From an uncultured Acidimicrobiales bacterium (GTDB lineage Bacteria > Actinomycetota > Acidimicrobiia > Acidimicrobiales > SZUA-35), in NCBI GenBank assembly GCA_937922785.1, contig CALAJQ010000017.1, positions 1 to 64,000 of the forward strand: a stretch of DNA of 64,000 bases. The letters run 5' to 3'. A model generated the notes under the pieces. The model worked only from the letters and a program-made list of their open reading frames with translations. It searched no databases and was not told where the DNA came from. How positions within the stretch are numbered: the first letter of the stretch is position 1; every line of letters starts with the position of its first letter. Of the stretch, positions 27,504-34,973 are shown one piece after another. Both the position numbers and the translations under genes were made by a program.

Positions 27504-27528
27504 GTTTGAACTCGGTAGCACTGGGTAT
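27504..27528 (+). promoter_or_regulatory. SigB/SigF-type promoter for the release-factor-like gene
   Basis: GTTT (27504-27507) and GGGTAT (27523-27528) are separated by 15 bases. The ATG at 27538 lies nine bases beyond the -10 element, so the mRNA would be almost leaderless. It diverges from the matching promoter at 27420-27444. Confidence 0.65.
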
Positions 27529-27537
27529 CACTTCAAC

Positions 27538-28302
27538 ATGAGTTCTTCTGTTGAATGGATGCACCAAGGGCCGCTTGCTGAGCAAGGTCAGTATGTCGTC
27601 AACGGTGTCTCTCTCCGAGATTTAGCAATGAAACCCGGACCGTTTTTGACCTACTACTTAGGCCAAGGTTCAGGGCACAAAGATCACCTGAGTCGCTTCC
27701 TCTCAGCCCACACCGATATGGCTCGTGATGCGGTAGATGCTGCGGTTCGTGCTTGCCCCGATGAAGTCTTGGAAGGTTCAGTATGTGTGGTCTCCAGCTC
27801 GAGCTGTTCGGGCCAAGTGTTCGCCTTGTCGGAGCCAATGTCAGTTGACGTCATCCGCTTCGGGACCGTGCCGTCGTTTGGTCTGCTTCTGCAGTCGATC
27901 CAGACCCCCTCACCTAGGGATGAAGCGATCACCGAAGAACTTGGCCGGTTCGCAGCCGCACGGGAACAAGGTATGGCCGCCGAGGAAAGTGATGTTATTC
28001 AGGCCGTCAGATCAGGATTGGCAACTTCTGTCCTGGTTCATGACGACCCAGCCGACAACAGATTGTTGGGTCAGGACAGAATGGTAGACCTCGTTACTAG
28101 CTCGGCTCTGCTGCACGGCCTGCCGCTGACCATAATTCCGTCGGTGGCAAGTGACCGAGGCCCACTTGGCGGGGTAGGGGCGATATTGCGCCCAGATGCC
28201 CTAGTCCGACAACTCAACCCCAAGATTATCGAGGCAGTTTCGGCTGCGACCTACAGGATCGATCGCGCGCCGCAGTATTCCCAGCGTGCCAAAGGCGCCT
28301 AG
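27538..28302 (+). CDS. Hypothetical protein, possibly eRF1/Vms1-like (baeRF) family
   Basis: I do not recognise this 254-residue soluble protein with certainty. The C-terminal segment ALLHGLPLTIIPSVASDRGPLGGVGAILR recalls the bacterial baeRF proteins such as mycobacterial Rv2629, related to eRF1 domain 3. The N-terminal region is not clearly conserved. A GTTT-N15-GGGTAT promoter just upstream places it under the local stress sigma factor, consistent with a ribosome-rescue or stress role. It is followed by a strong intrinsic terminator. Confidence 0.55.
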   Translation: MSSSVEWMHQGPLAEQGQYVVNGVSLRDLAMKPGPFLTYYLGQGSGHKDHLSRFLSAHTDMARDAVDAAVRACPDEVLEGSVCVVSSSSCSGQVFALSEPMSVDVIRFGTVPSFGLLLQSIQTPSPRDEAITEELGRFAAAREQGMAAEESDVIQAVRSGLATSVLVHDDPADNRLLGQDRMVDLVTSSALLHGLPLTIIPSVASDRGPLGGVGAILRPDALVRQLNPKIIEAVSAATYRIDRAPQYSQRAKGA

Positions 28303-28332
28303 GCGGAGGCTTTACAGCCAAAGTCGACGGCA

Positions 28333-28374
28333 GACAGCAACCCCTCTGTTGGACGAGGGGTTGCTGTCATTTTT
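28333..28374 (+). terminator. Strong rho-independent terminator
   Basis: A perfect 14-base-pair stem (GACAGCAACCCCTC with its complement), loop TGTTGGAC and tail ATTTTT follow the 27538 gene by 30 bases. It separates this gene from the convergent desuccinylase-like gene. Confidence 0.93.
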
Positions 28375-28386
28375 CGGCAGTCCTTT

Positions 28387-29358
28387 TTAGGTGAGTGGTG
28401 CCGCTATGTGGACCATTGCATCCCCCTGGTTCACTATGGGATCTAGGTTTAGTCCAATTACTACTCCGGTAATTGGTGCATTGATGCGGCTTAACCGGTG
28501 GCCAAACGTATTGTGCAGTTCGCCCATTATTTGGCCCTTGCTGACCGAGTCGCCCGGGCTGACAGTGAGCTGGGCGACCCCGCTTCGTCGAGCCCTGACC
28601 CACTTGGAACTACGGCTGAGGAAGTTGTCCGAATCAGTTCTAATATCGCTCGGATCGGGATCAATCATCTCCAAGTCAGCCAAAACCCGCAGCACGCCCC
28701 GAACTCCTATCCGTATCGATTCAGAGTCGAATCGCCAAGCCTCGCCCGCTTCATACAGCAGGACAGCAGCTCCGGCCTCGGCGGCCGCCTGACGGAGCGA
28801 GCCATCTCTAATGGAAGCGTGCAACAAGACCGGAGCGCCAAAGGAGTTGGCGAAGCGGGCGGTTTGTTCGTCGTCAAGGTTGCACCGAATTTGTGGCAAG
28901 TTGGTTCGGTGGGCCGACCCGGTATGAAGGTCGATGCCGAACGTGCATCGACTTACGATTTCGTTCATGAACAGATTGGCGATCCGGCTGCCCAACGAAC
29001 CCCGGGCTGAGCCAGGGAACAACCTGTTCAGATCTCGCCTGTCGGGCAGGTAGCGGGTTCCGGCCACGAATCCGGGAAGGTTCACCACTGGTACCGCGAT
29101 CACGGTGCCAGCGAGAGTGCGGGGGTTTAGCTTTGTCATCACGCGTCGAATGATCTCGATTCCGTTTAGCTCATCGCCGTGAATCGCGGCGCTCATCCAA
29201 ATCGTTGGCCCGTCGCTGGCGCCGTGGAACACTCTGACCGGAAGCGACAGCGGAGATCCAGTGACCGTAAGAGCGACCGGTAGTTCTATTTCGCTTCTGG
29301 TGCCAGCCTTGACAGAGAATGAGCCAATTTCAAACGGCGGTCGAGTGCTTGCCTTCAT
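28387..29358 (-). CDS. Succinylglutamate desuccinylase/aspartoacylase-family zinc deacylase
   Basis: About 323 residues. Zinc-carboxypeptidase-like ligands are visible in AAIHGDELNGIEII (His and Glu) and GIDLHTGSA (His). Later RCNLDDEQTARFANSFGAPVLL and YEAGEAWRF fit the AstE/AspA family. The C-terminal domain contains a lipoyl-like barrel (VSPGDSVSKGQIMGELHN). The family deacylates N-acyl amino acids or similar amides. The track starts at 29442. ATG 29358 overlaps the stop of the HAD gene (ATGA) and is the real start. Confidence 0.88.
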   Translation of the reverse strand: MKASTRPPFEIGSFSVKAGTRSEIELPVALTVTGSPLSLPVRVFHGASDGPTIWMSAAIHGDELNGIEIIRRVMTKLNPRTLAGTVIAVPVVNLPGFVAGTRYLPDRRDLNRLFPGSARGSLGSRIANLFMNEIVSRCTFGIDLHTGSAHRTNLPQIRCNLDDEQTARFANSFGAPVLLHASIRDGSLRQAAAEAGAAVLLYEAGEAWRFDSESIRIGVRGVLRVLADLEMIDPDPSDIRTDSDNFLSRSSKWVRARRSGVAQLTVSPGDSVSKGQIMGELHNTFGHRLSRINAPITGVVIGLNLDPIVNQGDAMVHIAAPLT

Positions 29359-30029
29359 GCGTCCAGCCCCAGTGTCTGCGCAATCGAATCCCACGCCGAG
29401 GTGGCGTTCGCTATGTCGAACCACCTGCTGGGAATCCCGCACGCCTCGGCACCAGTTACATTCTTGGGTTGGTCATCAATAAAGAGAACCTTGTCTGCGC
29501 TTACGCCGATGATGTCTAACGCTCGGGAGAAGGCGCGCCTATCGGGCTTCAAGATGCCGGTGTCAGAACAATCCACCACATGGTCAACCATCCCCAACAG
29601 CTCGACGTCGTGCTCCCACTCAGTCCCGTGAAAAGAGCGCATATCGTTGGTAAGCACCGAAACACCAAAGCCAGCATCTAGCGCAGATGCCACCACCGAC
29701 ATTGCCTCGGGTCTGACTATCTCGGGAGTAGCTGGGTCAAACAGCAGTCGCATGTAGTCCTGAAGTGACATTTCGATTCCTGCTGCTTTACCAACGTCGG
29801 CCGCCCTAGTTGCCCAGTACTCAGGTTCAGATACGCCTTCATCGGCCACCAAGCGCTGCCAAAGGGGATCGGTCTCGGGTGCGATAGGGCCGAGCCATTC
29901 AAACGTTCCTGGATCGAGACCTAAGCGCGATTCGGTCAGGAAGTGAAGCTCAACCGGATTGAGTAAACACACCCCGCCGAAATCCAGCAACAGTACTTCG
30001 ACGTCTTGGATCGGGTCAGAAGTGCTCAT
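29355..30029 (-). CDS. HAD-superfamily hydrolase (subfamily IA-like)
   Basis: The 224-residue protein has HAD motif I in VLLLDFGGVCLLN (nucleophile Asp; the usual second Asp is Gly, as in the IA variant 3 group). Motif II is SVLTND, motif III Lys is in ILKPDRRAF, and motif IV is LFIDDQPKNVTGAEACG. Such enzymes are phosphatases, dehalogenases or epoxide-hydrolase-like. The substrate is unknown. It lies two bases after the IclR regulator and overlaps the desuccinylase-like gene, so the three form an operon. Confidence 0.86.
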   Translation of the reverse strand: MSTSDPIQDVEVLLLDFGGVCLLNPVELHFLTESRLGLDPGTFEWLGPIAPETDPLWQRLVADEGVSEPEYWATRAADVGKAAGIEMSLQDYMRLLFDPATPEIVRPEAMSVVASALDAGFGVSVLTNDMRSFHGTEWEHDVELLGMVDHVVDCSDTGILKPDRRAFSRALDIIGVSADKVLFIDDQPKNVTGAEACGIPSRWFDIANATSAWDSIAQTLGLDA

Positions 30030-30031
30030 GG

Positions 30032-30808
30032 CTAACCGGTGTATCCGAGCCGGGACGAGGTCACACGCGATAGGGCAATTACTGCGTCGGTGACTGCCTG
30101 GTGTTGGGCATCTATTCGTTCGGCGGGGCCAGCGACGCTCATGGCCGCAATCGTCATACCGCTGGCATCACGAATTGGGGCAGCAATGGAAACAATCCCT
30201 ATCTCAGACTCATGACGGTTCTCCGAGTAGCCCCTTCGCCTTATTAGTGCGAGTTGTTTCTTTAGTTCCGGTACCGAAGTAATCGTGTGGGCGGTCCGCG
30301 CTGGTAAGACCCAGCTCTTTAGCACCCGGTCACGTAGCGGCGGTGCAGCAAAGGCCAGCAACGCTTTCCCAGATCCAGTGCAGTGGGCATCGTTGCGGCG
30401 GCCCATATCGGCGAAGAAGCGAAGCGTGTGTGGACTATCGAGCCGCTCCACATAGACCACTTGGCGGCCATCTAACACACCCACTTGAACTGTCTCTCCA
30501 GTTCGGTTGCGTAGTTCGGTCATTGGGAGCAGTAACGCCTCGTGTAATCCCCGTTGAGTAGGAGCGGCCGCCGCCAGGTCAAACATTGCAAGACCCACGC
30601 CGTAGCGTCCGTTTTGGTGTTGTTCCAGCATGGCTGAATCAACCAGGGTGCTCAGAATCCTGTGCACGCTTGACTTGGAGAGTTCAAGATGGTTCGCAAG
30701 TTCAGTAACCCCCCATGATGGATGTGAGGCCGTAAATGCTTTCAGGACCCTCGCCGCGTTAGCCACAGAGGACAAGCGATTGTTGCTCACGAGAACGCTC
30801 TCACACAC
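30032..30808 (-). CDS. IclR-family transcriptional regulator
   Basis: The 258-residue protein has the IclR N-terminal winged helix (WGVTELANHLELSKSSVHRILSTLVDSAMLEQ) and the GAF-like effector domain (RFFADMGRRNDAHCTGSGKALLAF). Family members are usually activators or repressors of aromatic or short-chain acid catabolism. It is divergent from the nine-gene ring-cleavage operon with an 80-base gap containing inverted repeats, so it is the likely regulator of that operon. The start is GTG 30808 or GTG 30790. Confidence 0.9.
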   Translation of the reverse strand: MCESVLVSNNRLSSVANAARVLKAFTASHPSWGVTELANHLELSKSSVHRILSTLVDSAMLEQHQNGRYGVGLAMFDLAAAAPTQRGLHEALLLPMTELRNRTGETVQVGVLDGRQVVYVERLDSPHTLRFFADMGRRNDAHCTGSGKALLAFAAPPLRDRVLKSWVLPARTAHTITSVPELKKQLALIRRRGYSENRHESEIGIVSIAAPIRDASGMTIAAMSVAGPAERIDAQHQAVTDAVIALSRVTSSRLGYTG

Positions 30809-30843
30809 AGCACACGATGACAGTAACAGTTGTCCCGCTATGC

Positions 30844-30877
30844 GGAATAGTCCTATCGGGAAGTGACCGGCGTCACT
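30844..30877. promoter_or_regulatory. Candidate IclR-type operators
   Basis: The gap between iclR and the dioxygenase gene holds GGAATAGTCC (30844-30853, GGA-N4-TCC dyad) and AGTGAC-CGGC-GTCACT (30862-30877, perfect six-base arms). Both sit just upstream of ATG 30889. They are plausible binding sites for the divergent regulator. Clear -35/-10 elements were not identified. Confidence 0.45.
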
Positions 30878-30888
30878 AAGTTGAGAAC

Positions 30889-31797
30889 ATGGGGATCTCG
30901 CGGTTAAGCCATGTTGATATCACGGTGCCAGATCTCGACCTGGCCGCCGCCTACTACACCGAGGTGCTCGGCCTGGACATAACCGAACGCACTGATGATC
31001 GGCTGTTTCTGAAGTGTTGGGATGAGCGAGACCATCATTGTTTGGCAATCCGTCACGACACGCGAGTCGGGCTTGACCGATTCTCTTTCAAGGTTGAGTA
31101 CTCCGATGACTTAGACAAGTTCGAGTCAAAGATCGAAGCTGTCGGCTATCCCGTCCAAAGAGTTGCCGACGGGGAAGAGATAGGGCAGGGGGAGTCAATT
31201 CGATTCGAGATTCCTTCAGGCCATGAGATGGAACTGGTGCACAAGGTGACGAAGGTCGGCGGCCGGCTGCCGCTAGTTAATCCTCCGCCGATTCCTTACG
31301 GGCTGGTCGGCATCGCTCCGCCCCGAATAGATCATCTTTTGGTGCACGCCGAAGAAGTGCCAGAGGCTGCCCGGTTTTTCCAGGACATTTTGGACTTTCG
31401 CCTGACCGAACAATTGCTGGATGGAGGCGGCCATCAGACCATTGCCTTCCTGGAGCGATCGGCTAAACCTCACGACATCGCTTTTGTGCAAGGACCGAAC
31501 GGTGCGTTGCATCACTTCTCGTTCTGGCTGGATGACTGGGATCATGTTCGCAGGGCGGCTGACATCCTGGCCTACAACGGTGTCACCATCGACGTTGGGC
31601 CCACCCGCCACGGCTTGACGAGAGGCTCAACCATCTATTTCTTCGACCCAATGGGAACCCGAAACGAAGTGTTTTCTGGTGGCTACCGGCCTGACCCGGA
31701 CTTTCCCACAATTACTTGGACTGATTCTGAGGCCGGTAGAGCAGTGTTCTACTACGAGGGCGTTCTCAACCAGAGATTTGCGACGGTGCACACATAA
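30889..31797 (+). CDS. Extradiol ring-cleavage dioxygenase (catechol 2,3-dioxygenase type) 1
   Basis: The 302-residue protein is a two-domain type I extradiol dioxygenase. Fe(II) ligands are expected at His149 (PPRIDHLLVH), His208/209 (ALHHFSFW) and Glu260 (GTRNEVFSGGY). Catalytic His195 (KPHDIAF), His241 and Tyr250 (TRHGLTRGSTIYFFDP) are present. It cleaves a catechol-like ring next to the two hydroxyls to yield a hydroxymuconic semialdehyde. It is first of a nine-gene operon and overlaps its paralogue by one base (TAATG). The aromatic substrate is unknown. Confidence 0.92.
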   Translation: MGISRLSHVDITVPDLDLAAAYYTEVLGLDITERTDDRLFLKCWDERDHHCLAIRHDTRVGLDRFSFKVEYSDDLDKFESKIEAVGYPVQRVADGEEIGQGESIRFEIPSGHEMELVHKVTKVGGRLPLVNPPPIPYGLVGIAPPRIDHLLVHAEEVPEAARFFQDILDFRLTEQLLDGGGHQTIAFLERSAKPHDIAFVQGPNGALHHFSFWLDDWDHVRRAADILAYNGVTIDVGPTRHGLTRGSTIYFFDPMGTRNEVFSGGYRPDPDFPTITWTDSEAGRAVFYYEGVLNQRFATVHT

Positions 31798-32711
31798 TGT
31801 CTGGAATATTGCGTCTCTCTCATGCCGAAGTTCGGGTTCCGGATCTCGAACTGGCCTTAGCCTACTACAGCGAAGTGGTCGGCTTGGTAGTCACCCACTC
31901 AGAAGCGGACAAGGCCTACCTGAAGGGCTGGGATGAACACCAACACCACTCGCTGGTTCTAGCTGCCGCTCCGACCTATGGCCTGAACAGCCTGGCTTTC
32001 AAGGTTGTTGAACGCTCCGAACTAGACCGGCTACAGGACCGTTTGGTTGCAGCTGGCATTTCGACCAGTCGTCACGAGCCAGGTGAACTAGGCGAGGCAT
32101 CAGGAGAAACCGTTCGATTCCTGGCGCCAAGCGGGCACACGATCGACCTCGAACATGGGCAAGGCCAAGTTGGGAACGGTCTTCCCCTGCTCAACCCTCC
32201 GCCTGCTCCAGACAATTTGGTTGGGATGCACCCACCTCGGCTGGATCACATCTTCTTGTTGTGCGAAGACGTCGACGCAATCACGGCCTTCTTCACTGAT
32301 GTGCTTGAGTTTCGCCTGACCGAACAGATCATGGCCGACGATGGGCATCAGCTCACAACTTTCTTAGAACGGACTCATACGCCTCACGACATTGCTTTCC
32401 TGACCGGACCCGATGGGGGATTCCATCATCTTGCGTATTGGGTTGACGAATGGAATGATCTGCGCACCGCCGCAGACACCTGTGCCTACCACGGCATCCA
32501 GATTGACGCTGGGCCGACGCGCCACGGTGCGACGAGGGGTTGCGGTTTGTACTTCTTTGACCCGGCTGGCAATCGAAATGAGGTTTATACGGGTGGCTAC
32601 CACTTCGATCCAGACGACGAACCGACCACCTGGACCGAAGCTGAAATGGGTCGCGCAATATTCACCTACAAAGGTCAAGTCCAGCAGAGCTTTATGTCGG
32701 TGCATTCATGA
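31797..32711 (+). CDS. Extradiol ring-cleavage dioxygenase (catechol 2,3-dioxygenase type) 2
   Basis: The 304-residue paralogue of the preceding gene keeps the same landmarks: PPRLDHIFLL, TPHDIAFLTGPDGGFHHLAYW, TRHGATRGCGLYFFDP and NRNEVYTGGYHFDPDDE. All metal and acid/base residues look intact. Tandem extradiol genes with both active sites intact suggest different substrate ranges or a hetero-oligomer. Its stop overlaps the phosphatase start (ATGA). Confidence 0.92.
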   Translation: MSGILRLSHAEVRVPDLELALAYYSEVVGLVVTHSEADKAYLKGWDEHQHHSLVLAAAPTYGLNSLAFKVVERSELDRLQDRLVAAGISTSRHEPGELGEASGETVRFLAPSGHTIDLEHGQGQVGNGLPLLNPPPAPDNLVGMHPPRLDHIFLLCEDVDAITAFFTDVLEFRLTEQIMADDGHQLTTFLERTHTPHDIAFLTGPDGGFHHLAYWVDEWNDLRTAADTCAYHGIQIDAGPTRHGATRGCGLYFFDPAGNRNEVYTGGYHFDPDDEPTTWTEAEMGRAIFTYKGQVQQSFMSVHS

Positions 32712-33799
32712 GTGATTCAACCGATCGTCGGGACGCCCCGCTATACCTGGCCCGCTATCGCGAGCGTGAGGCATCCCGGACCGAGTCCCAGTCAGACGCC
32801 AAGAACGAGCAATCTAAGAACCCACAATCTCAGAGCCAGCAGGACCCTCTCTATTTGCGCCAGTTCCGTCACCGCGCCGACGAGGTCGAGGAGCCGCTTT
32901 GGAAGCGAGCAAGCCTTAGCGTCCAGCAGTCACTTACTGAAGAGAACCGGAACAAAGAGATCTCTGCCCCTGCCGCGGCGGCTAGACAGCTTCTGAACGA
33001 CGTGTACCTGATTCGACACGGCGAAACTCAAGGCTACTCAACAGACTCTGGCCTGACTCCCCAAGGTGTCTGGCAAGCCCACACCTATGGCCACACAATG
33101 GCGAAGCGGGTTAAGTCGGGCGAAACAATTGTGTTCCGACACGCTGCAACTAACCGAGCCCGTGAGACCGCCGAGCAGATTCACCGGGGTCTCCACGACG
33201 GTCTGGCTCAGTATGAGAAGTCGGTCAAAATTGTGGAACCCGAACCGGCCGATGAGTTTCGCAACTTCGGGTTTGCGTCTCCAGATGGACTGAAGGATGT
33301 CACGGCCGCTTTCCGTGAGTACCACTCGATGCTGGAAGGGTTCGAGAGAACGGCCAAAGGCGATCGGCCGCTATGGCTGGTGGAGATGGACCGCTTTTGG
33401 CGAACTCAGCAAGGTGGCGCCGATCCGATTCAACATTGGTTGACCATTCCGCTGCTTCATTTCGAGCCCCCGTCCATGACGGTCCGACGCTTCTGGGCCG
33501 GGATCAATCGGTTGTCAGGTGAGTTTCCGGGCGCCCGTCTGGCGATCGCCACTCACTCTGGCTGTATTCGCGCCTTCGCAGTGTCAGCGCTGGGTTATGA
33601 CCCAGGGGAGCCGTACAACATCGAACATGTGCGGGTGAAGATGTTGGGCGATCCAGATAGCAGGCCAGACAGCGCAAACGGGAGTGATGCAACCGTGGCC
33701 TATCGCAACCGAGTTCAGGAAGTAAAGGTCCCCAACATCAATCAGCTGCCGGCCTGGTCAGTGGCTGACGATTGGCCTGGATTTACCGAGGGGTCATGA
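32708..33799 (+). CDS. Histidine phosphatase-family protein with repeated N-terminal extension
   Basis: The 363-residue protein contains a histidine phosphatase domain from about residue 98. The phospho-acceptor motif is YLIRHGETQG, the second Arg is in RHAATNRARETAEQI, and the C-terminal His is in IATHSGCIRAF. The N-terminal 95 residues are charged and probably disordered. They carry two PLYL motifs (APLYLARYRERE and DPLYLRQFRHRAD). The gene sits between ring-cleavage and phosphotransferase genes and overlaps its neighbour, so a role in removing an aryl phosphate is a strong inference. Regulation of the phosphotransferase is an alternative. Confidence 0.85.
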   Translation: MSDSTDRRDAPLYLARYREREASRTESQSDAKNEQSKNPQSQSQQDPLYLRQFRHRADEVEEPLWKRASLSVQQSLTEENRNKEISAPAAAARQLLNDVYLIRHGETQGYSTDSGLTPQGVWQAHTYGHTMAKRVKSGETIVFRHAATNRARETAEQIHRGLHDGLAQYEKSVKIVEPEPADEFRNFGFASPDGLKDVTAAFREYHSMLEGFERTAKGDRPLWLVEMDRFWRTQQGGADPIQHWLTIPLLHFEPPSMTVRRFWAGINRLSGEFPGARLAIATHSGCIRAFAVSALGYDPGEPYNIEHVRVKMLGDPDSRPDSANGSDATVAYRNRVQEVKVPNINQLPAWSVADDWPGFTEGS

Positions 33800-33800
33800 G

Positions 33801-34973
33801 ATGTGTGAGGCGTGTCCGGTTATCGATTGGGAGAAAGAGCTTCCAACCGTCAGATCATTTACAGCGAGCAGGGTGGATTCAGAAATGACCGATCACATCG
33901 TTTGGTTCGATAGGTATGACCGAGACCTTCACAAAGAATTCGTTGGTGGCAAGAACTCGAGCCTCGGCGAAATGATGATGGCCGAGCTGCCGGTGCCGCC
34001 CGGGTTTGCAATCACTACCAACGCCTACACCCAGCTTTGGAACAACCGTGAGCTAGTGGAAGGTGTCAATGAACTACTGCGCGGCATAGATCATGATGAC
34101 TATGTCGCCAACATGAAGACCTCTGAAGCGATCCGAGCTTTGATCGAAGCTGAGCCGGTGCCCGATGACGTGGCAACCGATATTCGCGAGGCGTATGAGG
34201 CGTTGTGTGCCCATTGTGGGGTCGAAGATCTACCGGTTGCTGTTCGGTCATCCGCAACTGCTGAAGATCTGCCCGATGCGTCCTTTGCCGGCCAGCAAGA
34301 CACCTATCTATGGATCAAGTCTGCCGACCAGGTGATTGACCACGTACGCCGGTGTTGGTCCTCGATCTTTACTGACCGGGCCATTGCCTACCGCCACGGG
34401 ATGGGTTATCTACACACATCGATAGCAATGTCGGTTGGGGTTCAAAAGATGATCGACCCGATCGCTGCGGGTGTGGCCTTCACGCTCAACCCGACAAACG
34501 GAGACCGCTCGCAGGTTGCAATCGATGCAGCATGGGGGCTTGGTGAATCGGTCGTGTCAGGTGAAGTTACGCCAGACAATTTCCTCGTGGACAAGGTCTT
34601 GCGCGAAGTAGTCAAACGAGAGATCTCTGACAAACACATCGAATATGCGCTTACGCCCGATGGAGTGGTTGAGAAGCTCGAGGTTGACGAAGAGCGGCGC
34701 ATGGCCGCGTCAGTGACCGATGAAGATCTTGTGGGGATTGCCATCCTGGCTCGCCGGGCCGAGAAACATTACGGGTGTCCTCAAGATGTTGAGTGGGCGC
34801 TCGATCGGCATTTGCCGGTGGGGGAGAATGTGGTGATGCTGCAAAGCAGACCCGAGACCGTCTGGTCGCAAAAAGAAGTTAAGTCAGTTTCAAAGGGGGG
34901 TGACGTCATGTCGTCGATCGTTTCGACGCTGGTTTCACCGTTACACAACAAAACACAACAAGGGGACCAGTAA
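33801..34973 (+). CDS. PEP synthase-like ATP-binding subunit, phenylphosphate synthase beta (PpsB)-like
   Basis: The 390-residue protein is the ATP-binding half of a PEP synthase/PPDK: VGGKNSSLGEMMMAELPVPPGFAITTNAY, then SSATAEDLPDASFAGQQDTYLW, later GVAFTLNP, DAAWGLGESVVSGEVTPDNF and VEWALDR. The swivelling phospho-His domain is absent and is encoded by the next gene. The split matches phenylphosphate synthase of anaerobic phenol degraders and the phosphorylating pair used for p-cresol in Corynebacterium. The start ATG 33801 has GAGGGG upstream. Confidence 0.9.
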   Translation: MCEACPVIDWEKELPTVRSFTASRVDSEMTDHIVWFDRYDRDLHKEFVGGKNSSLGEMMMAELPVPPGFAITTNAYTQLWNNRELVEGVNELLRGIDHDDYVANMKTSEAIRALIEAEPVPDDVATDIREAYEALCAHCGVEDLPVAVRSSATAEDLPDASFAGQQDTYLWIKSADQVIDHVRRCWSSIFTDRAIAYRHGMGYLHTSIAMSVGVQKMIDPIAAGVAFTLNPTNGDRSQVAIDAAWGLGESVVSGEVTPDNFLVDKVLREVVKREISDKHIEYALTPDGVVEKLEVDEERRMAASVTDEDLVGIAILARRAEKHYGCPQDVEWALDRHLPVGENVVMLQSRPETVWSQKEVKSVSKGGDVMSSIVSTLVSPLHNKTQQGDQ

